From Paludibacteraceae bacterium (GTDB lineage: Bacteria; Bacteroidota; Bacteroidia; Bacteroidales; Paludibacteraceae): DNA of 64,000 bases. The DNA lies in contig JAKSNP010000009.1 in NCBI GenBank assembly GCA_024399655.1, positions 26,735 to 90,734 of the forward strand, read 5' to 3'. Below, piece after piece: positions 34,634 to 45,103 of this stretch. The position numbers and the translations under genes were made by a program. The notes under the pieces are model-generated. The model saw only the letters and a program-made list of their open reading frames with translations, had not been told where the DNA came from and ran no database searches. Within the stretch, counting starts at the first letter, position 1. Every line of letters starts with the position of its first letter.

Positions 34634-36800
34634 TGAGGAATTTGATTCTTACCAATCTTACATGCAGTTCGTCGTAATAATCTTCGCCCAATTCCTGCAT
34701 GGCAATTTTTATGTTGTCGTTTTCTGCGGTACGGAAATAATCGTATATGTCCTCCAATTCGTCAGGCTCGATGATTTCCTTGATAAAATAGTTGATGTTG
34801 AGCTTCGTTCCGGAATAGACGATGGCTTCTATTTCTTCCAGCATTTCGTCCATACTCAATCCTTTCGATTCGGCGAGGTCGTCAAGGGCCACGCGACGGT
34901 CGATGGCCTGAATGATGCTGATTTTGCGGGAAGAGTCTTTCGGTACGGTACGTACGCGTAAATCATCCGGACGGATAATGTCGTTTTCTTCTACGTATTC
35001 TTTGATTACTCTCAGGAATTCGTCGCCATAGCGTTTCGCTTTACCGGCACCTACACCCGGGATGTTTTGCAACTCCTCAACGGTGATAGGATAACTGGTA
35101 GCCATCGCTTCCAAACTGGGGTCTTGGAAAATCACGAAAGGCGGTACGTCCATCTGTTTCGACAATTTTTTGCGTATGTCTTTCAATATGGAGTACAAGA
35201 CTTCGTCGGCTGCGGCCGAACCGGCCAAATTGGCTTCTATTTCTTCCTCTTCTTCCTCGTCATGAACTTCTATCGGAACTTCGAACGAAACGGGGCGCTT
35301 GATGAATTTTCGACCCTCTGCCGTCACTTTCAAGTCGCCGTATGACTCGATGTCCTTCTTCAAATAGCCGGAAAGCAGGGCTTGACGCATGATGGCTTGC
35401 AAGATGCTTTCCTCTGTCTCTTCGCCGGCTCCGAACGAATCCAATTCGGTATGCTTGTAACTCAATACGGCTGCCGTTTCATTTCCGTGTATGATGTCGA
35501 TGATATGCTCTGCTTTGAATTTTTCCCCCAATTGAACTATTGTTTCCAATATGGTTCCAAGCAGTTCGCGCTCATCTATCATGTGGTATTGCTTCTTGCA
35601 GTTGTCGCAATGACCGCAGTTCTCGGACGTGTATTCCTCTCCGAAATAATGCAACAGCAATTTGCGACGGCAGATGGGAGATTCGGCATATCCTTGTGTC
35701 TCACGAAGCAGTTGATTGGCAATCTCCTGCTCCGCTACCGGTTTCCCGTATTGGAATCTTCTCAGACGCTCGATATCTTTGGGACTGTAGAAACAGATGC
35801 ATTGTCCTTCTCCGCCGTCGCGGCCGGCTCGACCGGTTTCCTGATAATAGCCTTCCAATGATTTGGGAATGTCGTAGTGGATGACGAACCGTACATCCGG
35901 CTTGTCTATGCCCATGCCGAAGGCGATAGTGGCTACAATCACCTGACATTTCTCCATCAGGAATGCGTCCTGATTGGCTGTACGGGTCGGAGCGTCCATT
36001 CCTGCATGGTAGGCGAGAGCGGAAATCCCGTTCACACGCAATACTTCCGCCAGATCCTCCACTTCCTTGCGGCTCAAACAGTAGATGATACCCGATTTCC
36101 CGTCCATCTTACGGATGTATTTGATCAGGTCCTTGTCCACATCTTCGGTCTTCTGCCTTACTTCATAATATAGGTTCGGACGGTTGAAACTCGATTTGAA
36201 CACTTTGGCGTCAAGCATTCCGAGGTTCTTTTGGATATCATGTTGCACTTTCGGGGTGGCTGTGGCGGTCAACGCGATGATAGGGGCTCTGCCGATACGT
36301 TCAGTCATGCTGTGAATGTGACGGTATTCGGGACGGAAATCGTGTCCCCATTCGGAAATACAATGGGCTTCGTCAACTGCATAGAACGAAATTTTTACCC
36401 CCTGCAGAAAGTCGATGTTTTCTGGTTTGTTCAGCGATTCGGGTGCTAAATACAGCAACTTGGTCTTACCGCTTAGTACATCTTCTTTTACGGCTGCGAT
36501 TTCAGGGCGGCTCAATGAGGAATTGATGAAGTGGGCTATGCCGTCTTCTTCCGAATAGTTGCGCATGGCGTCCACCTGGTTCTTCATTAATGCGATGAGG
36601 GGACTGATGACGATGGCCATCCCGTCCATAAGCAACGACGGTAACTGATAACACAAACTCTTGCCTCCTCCCGTCGGCATCAGGACGAATGCGTCATGGC
36701 CGTCCATTACATTATTTATAATCGCTTCTTGATTCCCTTTAAATGAGTCAAATCCGAAATTGTGCTGCAAAGCGGCTACTAATTCTGTGTGCCTGTCCAT
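34617..36800 (-). CDS. recQ: ATP-dependent DNA helicase RecQ
   Basis: 3'-5' helicase in recombination and repair. 727 residues: Walker A MPTGGGKSLCYQLP (about residue 40), DEAHCISEWGHDFRPEY (about 142), ATIAFGMGIDKPDVR and QETGRAGRDG (motifs V-VI), a zinc-binding CGHCDNCKK in the RQC domain near residue 400, an HRDC domain near 540-620, and an extra C-terminal segment of about 100 residues, common in Bacteroidetes RecQ. It heads the minus-strand block and has its own promoter in the spacer to its right. Confidence 0.97.
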   Translation of the reverse strand: MDRHTELVAALQHNFGFDSFKGNQEAIINNVMDGHDAFVLMPTGGGKSLCYQLPSLLMDGMAIVISPLIALMKNQVDAMRNYSEEDGIAHFINSSLSRPEIAAVKEDVLSGKTKLLYLAPESLNKPENIDFLQGVKISFYAVDEAHCISEWGHDFRPEYRHIHSMTERIGRAPIIALTATATPKVQHDIQKNLGMLDAKVFKSSFNRPNLYYEVRQKTEDVDKDLIKYIRKMDGKSGIIYCLSRKEVEDLAEVLRVNGISALAYHAGMDAPTRTANQDAFLMEKCQVIVATIAFGMGIDKPDVRFVIHYDIPKSLEGYYQETGRAGRDGGEGQCICFYSPKDIERLRRFQYGKPVAEQEIANQLLRETQGYAESPICRRKLLLHYFGEEYTSENCGHCDNCKKQYHMIDERELLGTILETIVQLGEKFKAEHIIDIIHGNETAAVLSYKHTELDSFGAGEETEESILQAIMRQALLSGYLKKDIESYGDLKVTAEGRKFIKRPVSFEVPIEVHDEEEEEEIEANLAGSAAADEVLYSILKDIRKKLSKQMDVPPFVIFQDPSLEAMATSYPITVEELQNIPGVGAGKAKRYGDEFLRVIKEYVEENDIIRPDDLRVRTVPKDSSRKISIIQAIDRRVALDDLAESKGLSMDEMLEEIEAIVYSGTKLNINYFIKEIIEPDELEDIYDYFRTAENDNIKIAMQELGEDYYDELHVRLVRIKFLSELAN

Positions 36801-36878
36801 TATAATATTGGCTGTAATTCTTTTGTTTTAATGTGCGTTCGTTTTGTGTGCGTTCGCTGTGTTTATGTAATTTTAGTG

Positions 36879-36910
36879 CAAAGGTAGTGAAAAAAAATGA
36901 TATAACCAAA
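36879..36910 (-). promoter_or_regulatory. Promoter of recQ
   Basis: Minus strand: TTTG (complement of 36907-36910), 20 nt, TACCTTTG (complement of 36879-36886); the recQ ATG is about 79 nt downstream. Confidence 0.78.
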
Positions 36911-37126
36911 CTTTTTCGCTAAAAAATATATATTTTTTGTCCGATTTGTCGAAAATGCCTTTTGTTTGACACTTTTCTTTTCTGCCTTATGCTCGCTACA
37001 ATAGCCTGTGTTTTTACTTGTTTGGGACTGTCTTTTTTTATGTTCATGATTTTGCATTTGCTGTTTGTGTTTCTGTACTTCTGCGAACGGATGAACTGTT
37101 CTTTGGAAGTCGTTGGATGCGAATAT

Positions 37127-37213
37127 GGTTAACGGACAAGTTAATGAACGGGTTAACGGACAAGTTAACGAAGGGGTTAACGAACAGGGTTAACGAACAG
37201 GGTTAACGAACAG
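37127..37213 (+). repeat. Tandem array built on GTTAAC
   Basis: Seven units, six with the palindrome GTTAAC and one with GTTAAT. First two 24-bp double units (GGTTAACGGACAA + GTTAAtGAACG type), then three identical 13-bp GGGTTAACGAACA units. The change of period within one array suggests stepwise expansion. Confidence 0.85.
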
Positions 37214-37364
37214 ATTATGTTGACAATGAATGGTCTTCTTTTGCTCGAATCTATGATAAGGACTGTATGTGATTTTATTGGTGCGATTATTTTTGTTTTT
37301 TATGCTGAATTTATGTTTCTTAAGATACTGTAAATGTGCCGATATCAGGTTTTGTATCTTTACA

Positions 37365-37413
37365 AATCTCCGCCAATCTCCGCCAATTTCCGCTAATTTC
37401 CGCTAATTTCCGC
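37365..37413 (+). repeat. 10-bp tandem array
   Basis: Two AATCTCCGCC units, two AATTTCCGCT units and a final AATTTCCGC, contiguous. Confidence 0.85.
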
Positions 37414-37482
37414 AATTATATTGTTCCCGAATCTCTCTGCCGTTTTTTTTTGGTGGGGGTGCATTTTTTACCCATATCTTTT

Positions 37483-37520
37483 TCGAGACCTAAACGTAAC
37501 ATAAACGTAACATAAACGTA
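37483..37520 (-). repeat. Intergenic 11-bp tandem motif, copy 3 of 3
   Basis: Read on the minus strand: TACG, two exact TTTATGTTACG units, then TTTAGGTCTCGA; identical to copy 2 over 34 nt. Confidence 0.85.
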
Positions 37521-37777
37521 GGGTGACCGGTGGGTTAAGGACTTTTGTATGTCAGACTGTAGTCGTGAAAAATAGGTGGATGGTCAATCTGTTTTTGTTG
37601 CATGATGGGCGAAATGGAAGTTGTATTTTTTTTATGCTCCTTCTGCTTGTTGTAATGTTAAATAAGTTGAAAAAATAATATAATCTTGTATGTGGTCTTG
37701 GTGGACTCTTCCGAAAGATTGATTCCTTGTGTCTTTCTCGCACACGCGATAAAAAAATGTAAAAAAGTGTTCGAAAA

Positions 37778-37809
37778 TTTGCATATCTCATAAAAAAGTA
37801 GTAACTTTG
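37778..37809 (+). promoter_or_regulatory. Promoter of secA
   Basis: TTTG at 37778-37781, 20 nt, TAACTTTG at 37802-37809; the secA ATG is 73 nt further on, leaving a leader in which I see no clear SecM-like arrest peptide or hairpin. Confidence 0.8.
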
Positions 37810-37882
37810 CGGCCTAATTTGGGATAACATGTTTGAGTCCCTTGAAATTACTCCTTTTGTAAATTGAAAAATGTATTAGAAT

Positions 37883-40800
37883 ATGGATTTTATTGGATTG
37901 ATTAGCAAGTTGTTCGGCAACAAAGCCCAACGCGATATGCGCGAAATTCAACCGTATGTGGATGCCATCAAAAACGAGTATGTGAATATTGATCGTCTGT
38001 CCAACGATGAGCTGCGTCAACGGAGCATGCAATTGATGGAGCGCATCCAACAGCGAGTCGCTGACAAAAAAGAACGTATCGTTACCCTCAAACAGGGAAT
38101 TGAAGATCTCGAAATAGATCAACGCGAAAAAGTTTATAATGAGGTTGATAAACTGGAAAAAGCGATCAAGGAGGATTATAAGGATATCCTCTTGGAAGTC
38201 CTTCCTGAGGCTTTTGCTATTGTCAAATCCACCGCTCGTCGTTTCGCTGAAAACGAAACGGTACGCGTTACGGCTACTCAGCGTGATCGTGATCTGGCGG
38301 CTGATCCTCGTTATGATTTCGTGGAAATCGAAGGAAACGAAGCTGTCTATTACAACCATTGGACAGCCGGCGGAAACGAGATTACATGGGATATGATTCA
38401 TTACGATGTGCAGCTCTTCGGCGGCGTCGTCCTGCATCAGGGCAAAATTTCGGAAATGGCCACAGGTGAAGGTAAAACCCTTGTCGCCACACTTCCTGTG
38501 TTTTTGAACGCTTTGACGCATGAAGGTGTCCATGTGGTCACCGTCAATGATTATCTGGCTAAACGTGACTCCGAATGGATGGGCCCGCTATATATGTTCC
38601 ACGGACTGACCGTCGATTGTATCGATAAATATAAACCTAATAGCGAAGAACGCCGGCGTGCTTATGCCTCTGATATTACATTCGGAACCAATAACGAATT
38701 CGGTTTCGACTATCTGCGTGACAATATGGCCATCTCGCCTCTCGACTTGGTACAACGAGGACATAATTTCGCTATCGTGGATGAGGTGGACTCCGTTTTG
38801 ATTGATGATGCCCGTACGCCTCTGATTATTTCAGGCCCCGTTCCCAAAGGCGAAGATCAGATGTTTGATGAGTATAAACATCGTGTGGAGTTGCTGGTCC
38901 GTACTCAAACTTCGCTCACTACCAAACTTCTGGTGGAGGCCAAAACGAAAATGCCGAGCGAGGATCCTAAAGTCCGCGAAGAAGGCGAATTGGCTCTTTT
39001 CCGTTCGTTCAAGGGAATGCCAAAATCCAAGGCGCTCATCAAATACCTCAGCGAACCCGGAGTGAAAGTGCGCTTGCAGAAAACCGAGGAATTCTACCTC
39101 CAGGAAAACGAAAAGAATATGCATGTCGCCACCGACGAACTCTATTTCGTTATTGACGAGAAAAACAAATCTATCGAATTGACCGATAAGGGTATCGATA
39201 CGCTTACGGGAAATACGGATGACCCCAACTTCTTTGTCCTTCCCGATGTGGGCAGCGAAATCGCTGATCTCGAAAAAGAGCAACTCTCTCCCGAAGAGAA
39301 ACAACAACGGAAAGACGATATCTATTCCAATTATTCCGTCAAATCCGAACGCGTACACACTGTTCATCAACTGCTCAAGGCCTATACGCTCTTCGAGAAG
39401 GATGTCGACTATATCATTGACAACAACGAAGTCAAAATCGTGGACGAGCAGACCGGCCGTATCATGGAGGGACGTCGTTGGTCCGATGGATTGCATCAGG
39501 CCGTAGAAGCCAAGGAGAATGTGAAAGTGGAAGGCGCTACACAAACCTTTGCCACGATTACCTTGCAAAACTACTTCCGTATGTACAACAAATTGTCCGG
39601 TATGACCGGTACGGCTGAAACGGAAGCGGGTGAGTTCTGGAATATCTACAAACTCGATGTGGTGGTTATCCCGACCAACAAACCCGTGGCTCGTGAGGAT
39701 ATGAACGATCGCATCTATCGTACCAAACGTGAAAAATACAACGCCGTTATCGCTGAGATTGAAAACCTCGTGCAACAGGGGCGTCCGGTTCTGGTTGGTA
39801 CCACTAGCGTCGATATTTCGGAAAAACTCAGCAAAATGCTCAGCATGCGCAATATCCCACACAATGTGTTGAACGCAAAACTCCACCAGCGCGAGGCTGA
39901 AATCGTTGCTGAAGCAGGTCGACGCGGTGTCGTTACAATCGCCACCAACATGGCCGGTCGTGGTACCGATATCAAACTGACACCCGAAGTGAAAGAGGCC
40001 GGTGGTCTGGCTATCTTGGGTACCGAACGTCACGAATCCCGTCGCGTGGACCGTCAGTTGCGCGGTCGTGCCGGTCGTCAAGGCGATCCCGGTTCGTCTG
40101 TGTTCTTTATCTCACTTGAGGACGACCTGATGCGTATGTTCGGTTCCGAACGTATCGCAGGAATTATGGATAAGATGGGCTTCCAGGAAGGAGAAATGAT
40201 CGAACACAAGATGATTTCTGCCAATATCGAAAAAGCTCAGAAAAAAGTGGAGGAGAATAACTTCGGCATTCGTAAACGCTTGATCGAATACGACGATGTG
40301 ATGAACCAGCAGCGTAATGTGATTTATGCGAAACGTCATCACGCTCTTATGGGTGAACGCATTGGGGTGGATATCACCAATATGATTTACGACACAGCTG
40401 AAAGTATCGTGGCTGATGCTCGAGGCGGTATGGATTACGAGGAACTCCAATTCCAGGTAATGCAGACTTTCGCTATTGAAATGCCTTTCGACGAAAACGA
40501 ATTCCGTACTTCCAAGGAGGATAAACTGAGCGAGACATTGGCTGTCGGCGCTATCGAAAGTTTCAAACGACGTATGGACAAACTGATGCAGACGGCTAAC
40601 CCGGTTATCCAACATGTGTTTGCTGAGAAGGGACAGATGTACGAGAATATTCTTATCCCCATTTCCGACGGTAAGAAAGTCTATAATATCGCGGTCAACC
40701 TTCGCCGTGCGGCTGAAACGGATTGCAAAGAGGTGGTGAAAGAATTCGAAAAACGCATGATACTCTTTGTTATCGATGACGAATGGAAAGAGCATCTGCG

Positions 40801-41218
40801 TAAACTCGACGACCTTAAACAGTCAGTCCAAAACGCAAGTTATGAGCAGAAGGACCCCCTGCTTATCTACAAACTCGAATCGTTCAATATCTTCCGCCAA
40901 ATGCTTGATTCCTTCAACCGTCGCGCAATCGCTATTCTGCTGCGCGGACAGATTCATCAGCAACCGGCACAAAATCTGCAACAGGCTGCTGCTGAACGTC
41001 GTATGGATATGAGCAAATACCGCACTCAGAAAGATTCTGTTCAGCGTGCTGCCCAAGCCAGCGGAATGGCTCAGGCTGCTGGAAGGGATACGCGCGAGCA
41101 ACAACGACCCGAACCTATTCATGTGGAGAAAAAACCGCGGCCAAACGATCCGTGTCCTTGCGGAAGCGGTAAAAAATATAAGGTCTGTCACGGCCGTCTC
41201 GGCGCTGACGCATTATAA
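37883..41218 (+). CDS. secA: Preprotein translocase ATPase SecA
   Basis: Motor ATPase that pushes unfolded proteins through SecYEG. 1111 residues, the long form usual in Bacteroidetes, with an extra N-terminal stretch of about 90 residues and insertions relative to the 901-residue E. coli protein. Seen: [14 protein letters not shown] (Walker A), [20 protein letters not shown] (DEAD-like motif and preprotein-binding border), [26 protein letters not shown], and the C-terminal zinc-binding [14 protein letters not shown] used for SecB/ribosome contact. Stand-alone promoter upstream; lgt follows after 118 nt. Confidence 0.98.
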   Translation: MDFIGLISKLFGNKAQRDMREIQPYVDAIKNEYVNIDRLSNDELRQRSMQLMERIQQRVADKKERIVTLKQGIEDLEIDQREKVYNEVDKLEKAIKEDYKDILLEVLPEAFAIVKSTARRFAENETVRVTATQRDRDLAADPRYDFVEIEGNEAVYYNHWTAGGNEITWDMIHYDVQLFGGVVLHQGKISEMATGEGKTLVATLPVFLNALTHEGVHVVTVNDYLAKRDSEWMGPLYMFHGLTVDCIDKYKPNSEERRRAYASDITFGTNNEFGFDYLRDNMAISPLDLVQRGHNFAIVDEVDSVLIDDARTPLIISGPVPKGEDQMFDEYKHRVELLVRTQTSLTTKLLVEAKTKMPSEDPKVREEGELALFRSFKGMPKSKALIKYLSEPGVKVRLQKTEEFYLQENEKNMHVATDELYFVIDEKNKSIELTDKGIDTLTGNTDDPNFFVLPDVGSEIADLEKEQLSPEEKQQRKDDIYSNYSVKSERVHTVHQLLKAYTLFEKDVDYIIDNNEVKIVDEQTGRIMEGRRWSDGLHQAVEAKENVKVEGATQTFATITLQNYFRMYNKLSGMTGTAETEAGEFWNIYKLDVVVIPTNKPVAREDMNDRIYRTKREKYNAVIAEIENLVQQGRPVLVGTTSVDISEKLSKMLSMRNIPHNVLNAKLHQREAEIVAEAGRRGVVTIATNMAGRGTDIKLTPEVKEAGGLAILGTERHESRRVDRQLRGRAGRQGDPGSSVFFISLEDDLMRMFGSERIAGIMDKMGFQEGEMIEHKMISANIEKAQKKVEENNFGIRKRLIEYDDVMNQQRNVIYAKRHHALMGERIGVDITNMIYDTAESIVADARGGMDYEELQFQVMQTFAIEMPFDENEFRTSKEDKLSETLAVGAIESFKRRMDKLMQTANPVIQHVFAEKGQMYENILIPISDGKKVYNIAVNLRRAAETDCKEVVKEFEKRMILFVIDDEWKEHLRKLDDLKQSVQNASYEQKDPLLIYKLESFNIFRQMLDSFNRRAIAILLRGQIHQQPAQNLQQAAAERRMDMSKYRTQKDSVQRAAQASGMAQAAGRDTREQQRPEPIHVEKKPRPNDPCPCGSGKKYKVCHGRLGADAL

Positions 41219-41336
41219 CTGCCCTGATGCAAGAACGTCCTTTTGATGCTGCATGGATGGACTTGATTCTTGCCAATATGTTCGCTTCTCTTGAAGTGTG
41301 GCTAATGCGGCTTTGTTGAATTAACAATCAGTTTGA

Positions 41337-42338
41337 ATGATGATACTTGATTTTATCACGTGGAATGTTGATCCTGTAATCTTCAATCTTGGCCCCCTTT
41401 CTGTTCGGTGGTATGGCTTGTGTTGGGCTATAGGCATATATTTGTGCTATTTGGTGCAGGTGCAACTCTATAAGCACGAAAATTGCCCGGCTGATTGGGC
41501 GGACAAAATATTTATTTGGATGGCCTTAGGGGTCATCATTGGAGCTCGCATAGGACATTGTTGGTTCTACGAGTGGTATGACGTCACCAATCCTGCTTAT
41601 GCCAATTTCTGTCGGCTCGTCAATATATCTACCGACCCCGTACAGATATTCGGTTGGACTATTAATTATCGCAATCCCTATATCGAACATCCTTTGCAAC
41701 TTATTAAAATATGGGAAGGAGGCTTGTCAAGCCATGGCGGCGGAATAGGTCTGTTTATTGCGGCTTGGCTGCTCAACCGCAAGCATTTCTCCAAACAGCC
41801 TCAGTTCCATACTTCGATGATTTGGATTCTCGACCGTCTCTGTCTGGGCGTTTGCATTACCGCTACATTGATTCGTTTCGGTAACCTGATGAACTCGGAA
41901 ATATATGGCGGCCCCACCGATATGCCTTGGGGATTCATTTTTGTACGTGACGGACAGACCGTTCCTTGTCATCCTACGCAAATATACGAAATGCTCTATT
42001 GCCTTGTGGCTTTGCCTGTCACTTGGTTGATGTATTGGAAGGGAAAAGCGTATCGAAGAGAAGGCCTGTTGATTGGTACATTCCTTCTGATTGTCTTCGT
42101 CACCCGTTTCGCACTTGAATTTATCAAACTCGATCAGTCGGATTTCGAGGCGGGACATATTTTGAATATGGGGCAATGGCTTAGCCTTCCGTTTATTGCG
42201 ATTGCCGTCTATTTGATCTTACGCGCTTTCCGACGCCCTCTCAATCCGGATACTGCCGTTGAACTGTCCAAAGAAACGGCGCAATCTGTTATTGACGCTT
42301 CGGCTAAAACGAATGAAAAGCGTAAGAGCCGTCGCTAA
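41337..42338 (+). CDS. lgt: Prolipoprotein diacylglyceryl transferase
   Basis: Seven-helix inner-membrane enzyme that transfers diacylglycerol to the lipobox cysteine, the first step in maturing the many lipoproteins of this window. The signature around residue 180, RFGNLMNSEIYGGPTD (R-x-G-N-x-x-N-x-E), is clear, as are LSVRWYGLCWAIG near the N-terminus and GGLSSHGGGIG. 333 residues, ending in a charged tail. Start ATG 41337 followed by another ATG. Confidence 0.96.
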   Translation: MMILDFITWNVDPVIFNLGPLSVRWYGLCWAIGIYLCYLVQVQLYKHENCPADWADKIFIWMALGVIIGARIGHCWFYEWYDVTNPAYANFCRLVNISTDPVQIFGWTINYRNPYIEHPLQLIKIWEGGLSSHGGGIGLFIAAWLLNRKHFSKQPQFHTSMIWILDRLCLGVCITATLIRFGNLMNSEIYGGPTDMPWGFIFVRDGQTVPCHPTQIYEMLYCLVALPVTWLMYWKGKAYRREGLLIGTFLLIVFVTRFALEFIKLDQSDFEAGHILNMGQWLSLPFIAIAVYLILRAFRRPLNPDTAVELSKETAQSVIDASAKTNEKRKSRR

Positions 42339-42397
42339 ATTCATTTTGCTTGCATGCGTTTTGTGAGCATCGTATTTATTTAATTCGCATTATTCGT

Positions 42398-43243
42398 ATG
42401 ACTATCGCTTTATTCGGCAATGCGCTGAAAGTAAATATAAAACAGGAAATCGACCATATTTTGGAGTTTATGCAACTCCGTGGGGTCAATGTTATTTTAT
42501 CTCAGGAACTGCGTCAGGAATTTTCTCTGCGTGATTATATTCAATTCGGAGAGGAAACGGATGAACCGATTGATTTTGCTCTTTCTATCGGCGGTGACGG
42601 CACTTTCCTTACTACTGCTGCTTTGGTCGGACGGCAGAATATTCCTATTTTAGGAATCAACTTCGGACATTTGGGCTTTTTGGCTGAAGTGGAAACCAAA
42701 AACTTGGATTGTATCCTGGATCAATTGATTCGAGGACAGTATACGATTGAGCAACGCTCTCTGTTGGCTGTCAGAAGCGGAGCCGGAGGTAATCTGTCTA
42801 TGCCGTTCGCTCTTAACGAAGTGGCGGTGATGAAATACGGCTTGAGTAGTATGATCGCCTTGGAAGCCAGAGTCAATGGCGAATTGCTGCAACGTTACGA
42901 AGCGGATGGCCTGGTGATTGCTACACCTACCGGAAGTACTGCTTATAATATGTCTATCGGTGGACCTCTTATGGTGCCGCAGGCAAGAGGTATAATCCTC
43001 TCTCCTATCGCTTCACATAGCTTGAATGTGCGTCCTATCGTTATTCCGGATGATTGGAAAATTGATTTGAGCGTACAAAGCCGTAATGGCTCGTATATCG
43101 TGAGTATAGATGGCCGTAGCCAGATTTTGAACGACTCTGTCCAATTGCATGTGGAAAAAGCCGATTATACTGTCAAAGTGGTACAGGTTGGCGAAAACTC
43201 GTTTATTGAAACGCTCAAAACTAAATTGTCGTGGGGAAACTGA
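42398..43243 (+). CDS. nadK: NAD kinase
   Basis: Phosphorylates NAD to NADP. The SIGGDGTFLTTA motif (GGDG near residue 65), GINFGHLGFLAEV, NEVAVMK, and DGLVIATPTGSTAYNMSIGGPL are diagnostic. 282 residues from the ATG at 42398 (MTIALFGN); an upstream in-frame ATG at 42350 would add 16 residues unlike the family. The stop is separated by 2 nt from the fmt start. Confidence 0.95.
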   Translation: MTIALFGNALKVNIKQEIDHILEFMQLRGVNVILSQELRQEFSLRDYIQFGEETDEPIDFALSIGGDGTFLTTAALVGRQNIPILGINFGHLGFLAEVETKNLDCILDQLIRGQYTIEQRSLLAVRSGAGGNLSMPFALNEVAVMKYGLSSMIALEARVNGELLQRYEADGLVIATPTGSTAYNMSIGGPLMVPQARGIILSPIASHSLNVRPIVIPDDWKIDLSVQSRNGSYIVSIDGRSQILNDSVQLHVEKADYTVKVVQVGENSFIETLKTKLSWGN

Positions 43244-43245
43244 TT

Positions 43246-44154
43246 ATGTGCAATTATCCTGATTTGCGAATCGTTTATATGGGAACGCCTGAGTTTGCTG
43301 TGGCTGGACTCAGAGCTTTGGTAGAAGGTGGCTACAACGTGGTTGCGGTCGTCACTATGCCAGATAAACCTGCCGGAAGAGGACATCAAGTCCAATTCTC
43401 GGCTGTAAAACAATATGCTTTGAGCGTTAATCTGCCTGTCTTGCAACCGGAAAAACTGAAAGACGAAACTTTCCTCGATCAGTTGCGCTCCTTTAATGCG
43501 GATTTGCAGATTGTCACGGCGTTTCGAATGTTACCGGAAGTGGTATGGAATATGCCTCGTTTGGGTACTTTCAATCTGCATGCTTCGCTACTGCCGGATT
43601 ATCGCGGTGCGGCACCTATTAATTGGGCTGTCATTAACGGAGATAAAAAGACTGGATGTTCTACTTTTATGTTAAAACATGAAATAGATACGGGCAATAT
43701 TATTTTGCAGGAAAGTTTGTCGATAGACGACGATGAGGATGTCGGTTCTGTACACGATAGATTGATGGAGCAGGGAATAGGACTTACACTTCGTACTGTA
43801 GATTTGATAGCCGAATGTGATGCACACGGGAAGAAACTTCCTACAATTCCGCAGGTGGAATCCACTGTTATGCGTCAGGCACCCAAAATATTCAAGGAAA
43901 CCTGTCAGATAGATTTTTCGCAAACAGCTTTGCAGGTCAAAAATTTTGTACGAGGACTTAGTCCCTATCCTGCAGCTTGGTGCAATTTGGACATTGCGGG
44001 CAGGCATTTTGATAATATAAAGGTATATCGGGTGGAATTAGGTGAGGGACTGATTACGGTTGCGTGTGCTGACGGCCCGATTCATATTCTGGAATTGCAA
44101 ATCCCGGGTAAGAAACGAATGGACGCCAAATCCTTGCTCAACGGCCTGCATTGA
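43246..44154 (+). CDS. fmt: Methionyl-tRNA formyltransferase
   Basis: Formylates initiator Met-tRNA with 10-formyl-THF. The VYMGTPEFAV start, the catalytic region FNLHASLLPDYRGAAPINWAVING (H-x-S-L-L-P, partial quote) and the GL-SPYPAAW element near residue 245 identify it. 302 residues from the ATG at 43246; an ATG at 43231 would overlap nadK. Compact C-terminal OB-like domain. Confidence 0.95.
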   Translation: MCNYPDLRIVYMGTPEFAVAGLRALVEGGYNVVAVVTMPDKPAGRGHQVQFSAVKQYALSVNLPVLQPEKLKDETFLDQLRSFNADLQIVTAFRMLPEVVWNMPRLGTFNLHASLLPDYRGAAPINWAVINGDKKTGCSTFMLKHEIDTGNIILQESLSIDDDEDVGSVHDRLMEQGIGLTLRTVDLIAECDAHGKKLPTIPQVESTVMRQAPKIFKETCQIDFSQTALQVKNFVRGLSPYPAAWCNLDIAGRHFDNIKVYRVELGEGLITVACADGPIHILELQIPGKKRMDAKSLLNGLH

Positions 44155-44244
44155 AAAATGAATGCGTTGTAGATGAATATATTGAGATACAAAATATTAT
44201 CAGGTTGTTTATAAGAATTGCGATATGCAATTGCAAAGGTTAGA

Positions 44245-44796
44245 ATGGATTGTATCAGTTTAATTGATAAATATTATAGTGATAATCAACCCCTGCGGGA
44301 TTTGCTGATTAGGCATAGTGAACAGGTTCGTGATCGGGCTTTATTGGTCGTGGATGCTCACCCTCAATGGGTCAATCAACACTTGGTCGACCGTCAATTT
44401 GTGGCGGAAGCTGCCATGCTTCATGATATAGGTATATATTTGTGTGATGCGCCTCGTATCTGGTGTACTGGTCCGCATCGTTATATTGAACATGGATACT
44501 TGGGAGCGGAATTGCTTCGTCAAGAAGGACTGCCAAAGCATGCTTTGGTAGCTGAACGACATACTGGAAGCGGTATATTGATGGAACAGATCATACGTGA
44601 AGAAATACCGGTTCCTCCCAGAGATTATTGCCCGCAAAGCCTTGAGGAAAAAATTATTTGTTATGCGGATAAATTCTATTCCAAAGGACATCCGGATTGT
44701 GAATTGTCGGTCGCTAAAGTGCGTGAAAATATCTGGCGATATGGGCACGATAGCGTTTTGAGATGGAATGCTTTGGTTGACTTGATGGAAAATTGA
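44245..44796 (+). CDS. HD-domain phosphohydrolase-like protein
   Basis: About 183 residues. RHSEQVRDRAL, AAMLHDIGIYLCD and ERHTGSG followed by KIICYADKFYSKG give the H...HD...D metal ligands of an HD domain, probably acting on a nucleotide or RNA 2',3'-phosphate; target unknown. I place the start at the ATG 44245 (MDCISLIDKYY); a TTG at 44218 would extend it by nine residues. Lies alone between fmt and pdxJ. Confidence 0.82.
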   Translation: MDCISLIDKYYSDNQPLRDLLIRHSEQVRDRALLVVDAHPQWVNQHLVDRQFVAEAAMLHDIGIYLCDAPRIWCTGPHRYIEHGYLGAELLRQEGLPKHALVAERHTGSGILMEQIIREEIPVPPRDYCPQSLEEKIICYADKFYSKGHPDCELSVAKVRENIWRYGHDSVLRWNALVDLMEN

Positions 44797-45103
44797 TACC
44801 ATCCATTTTGCCAGGTCTTGTATCGAATATGCTTACATCTGTTGCGCAATATTTTAATATTTTATAGAGCTAAGGTGTTTCGTTTGGTGCGGGGAGTAAT
44901 CTAAGCCCCCAAGGACTGTTGATATTGGGATGTGGATGCATTCTGTTCTTTCTTTTCAATGGATTAGAATGATACCTTGAGTTGTTAAATGGGGAACAAT
45001 TTTATATGATAGTCAACAATCTGTCATTTTTATTAAAAATGCAGAGGAAAATTTGTTTGTTTCGAAAAAAAGTTGTATCTTTGCACCCGATTTCAAAACT
45101 ACT
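44797..45103. other. 307-bp spacer upstream of pdxJ
   Basis: AT-rich. Contains the pdxJ promoter at its right end; no other gene, terminator or structured RNA is evident to me. Confidence 0.5.
45052..45083 (+). promoter_or_regulatory. Promoter of pdxJ
   Basis: TTTG at 45052-45055, 20 nt, TATCTTTG at 45076-45083, 20 nt before the ATG. This position also excludes the longer frame that starts at 45053, upstream of the -7 box. Confidence 0.8.

Larger units (their letters stand above)
36801..37882. other. 1.08-kb gene-free spacer between recQ and secA
   Basis: Carries the recQ and secA promoters at its ends and, between them, a GTTAAC array (37127-37213), a 10-bp array (37365-37413) and one copy of the 11-bp tandem motif (37483-37520). 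Open frames here are short, composed of unusual residues and unlike any family I know. The low information content suggests fast-evolving, non-coding DNA. Confidence 0.7.

Noticed and set aside
37018-37206. 62-codon plus-strand frame in the recQ-secA spacer
   Set aside because: Its C-terminal half is only the translation of the GTTAAC array; no family similarity.
37552-37830. 92-codon minus-strand frame upstream of secA
   Set aside because: Covers the secA promoter, has no promoter or recognised motif and an atypical composition.
37810-37882. SecM-like arrest leader upstream of secA
   Set aside because: The 73-nt leader has no plausible short frame with an arrest-like motif and no clear hairpin.
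38831-40081. 416-codon minus-strand open frame inside secA
   Set aside because: Fully antisense to strongly conserved secA, His/Phe-rich composition typical of shadow frames, and no recognisable motif.
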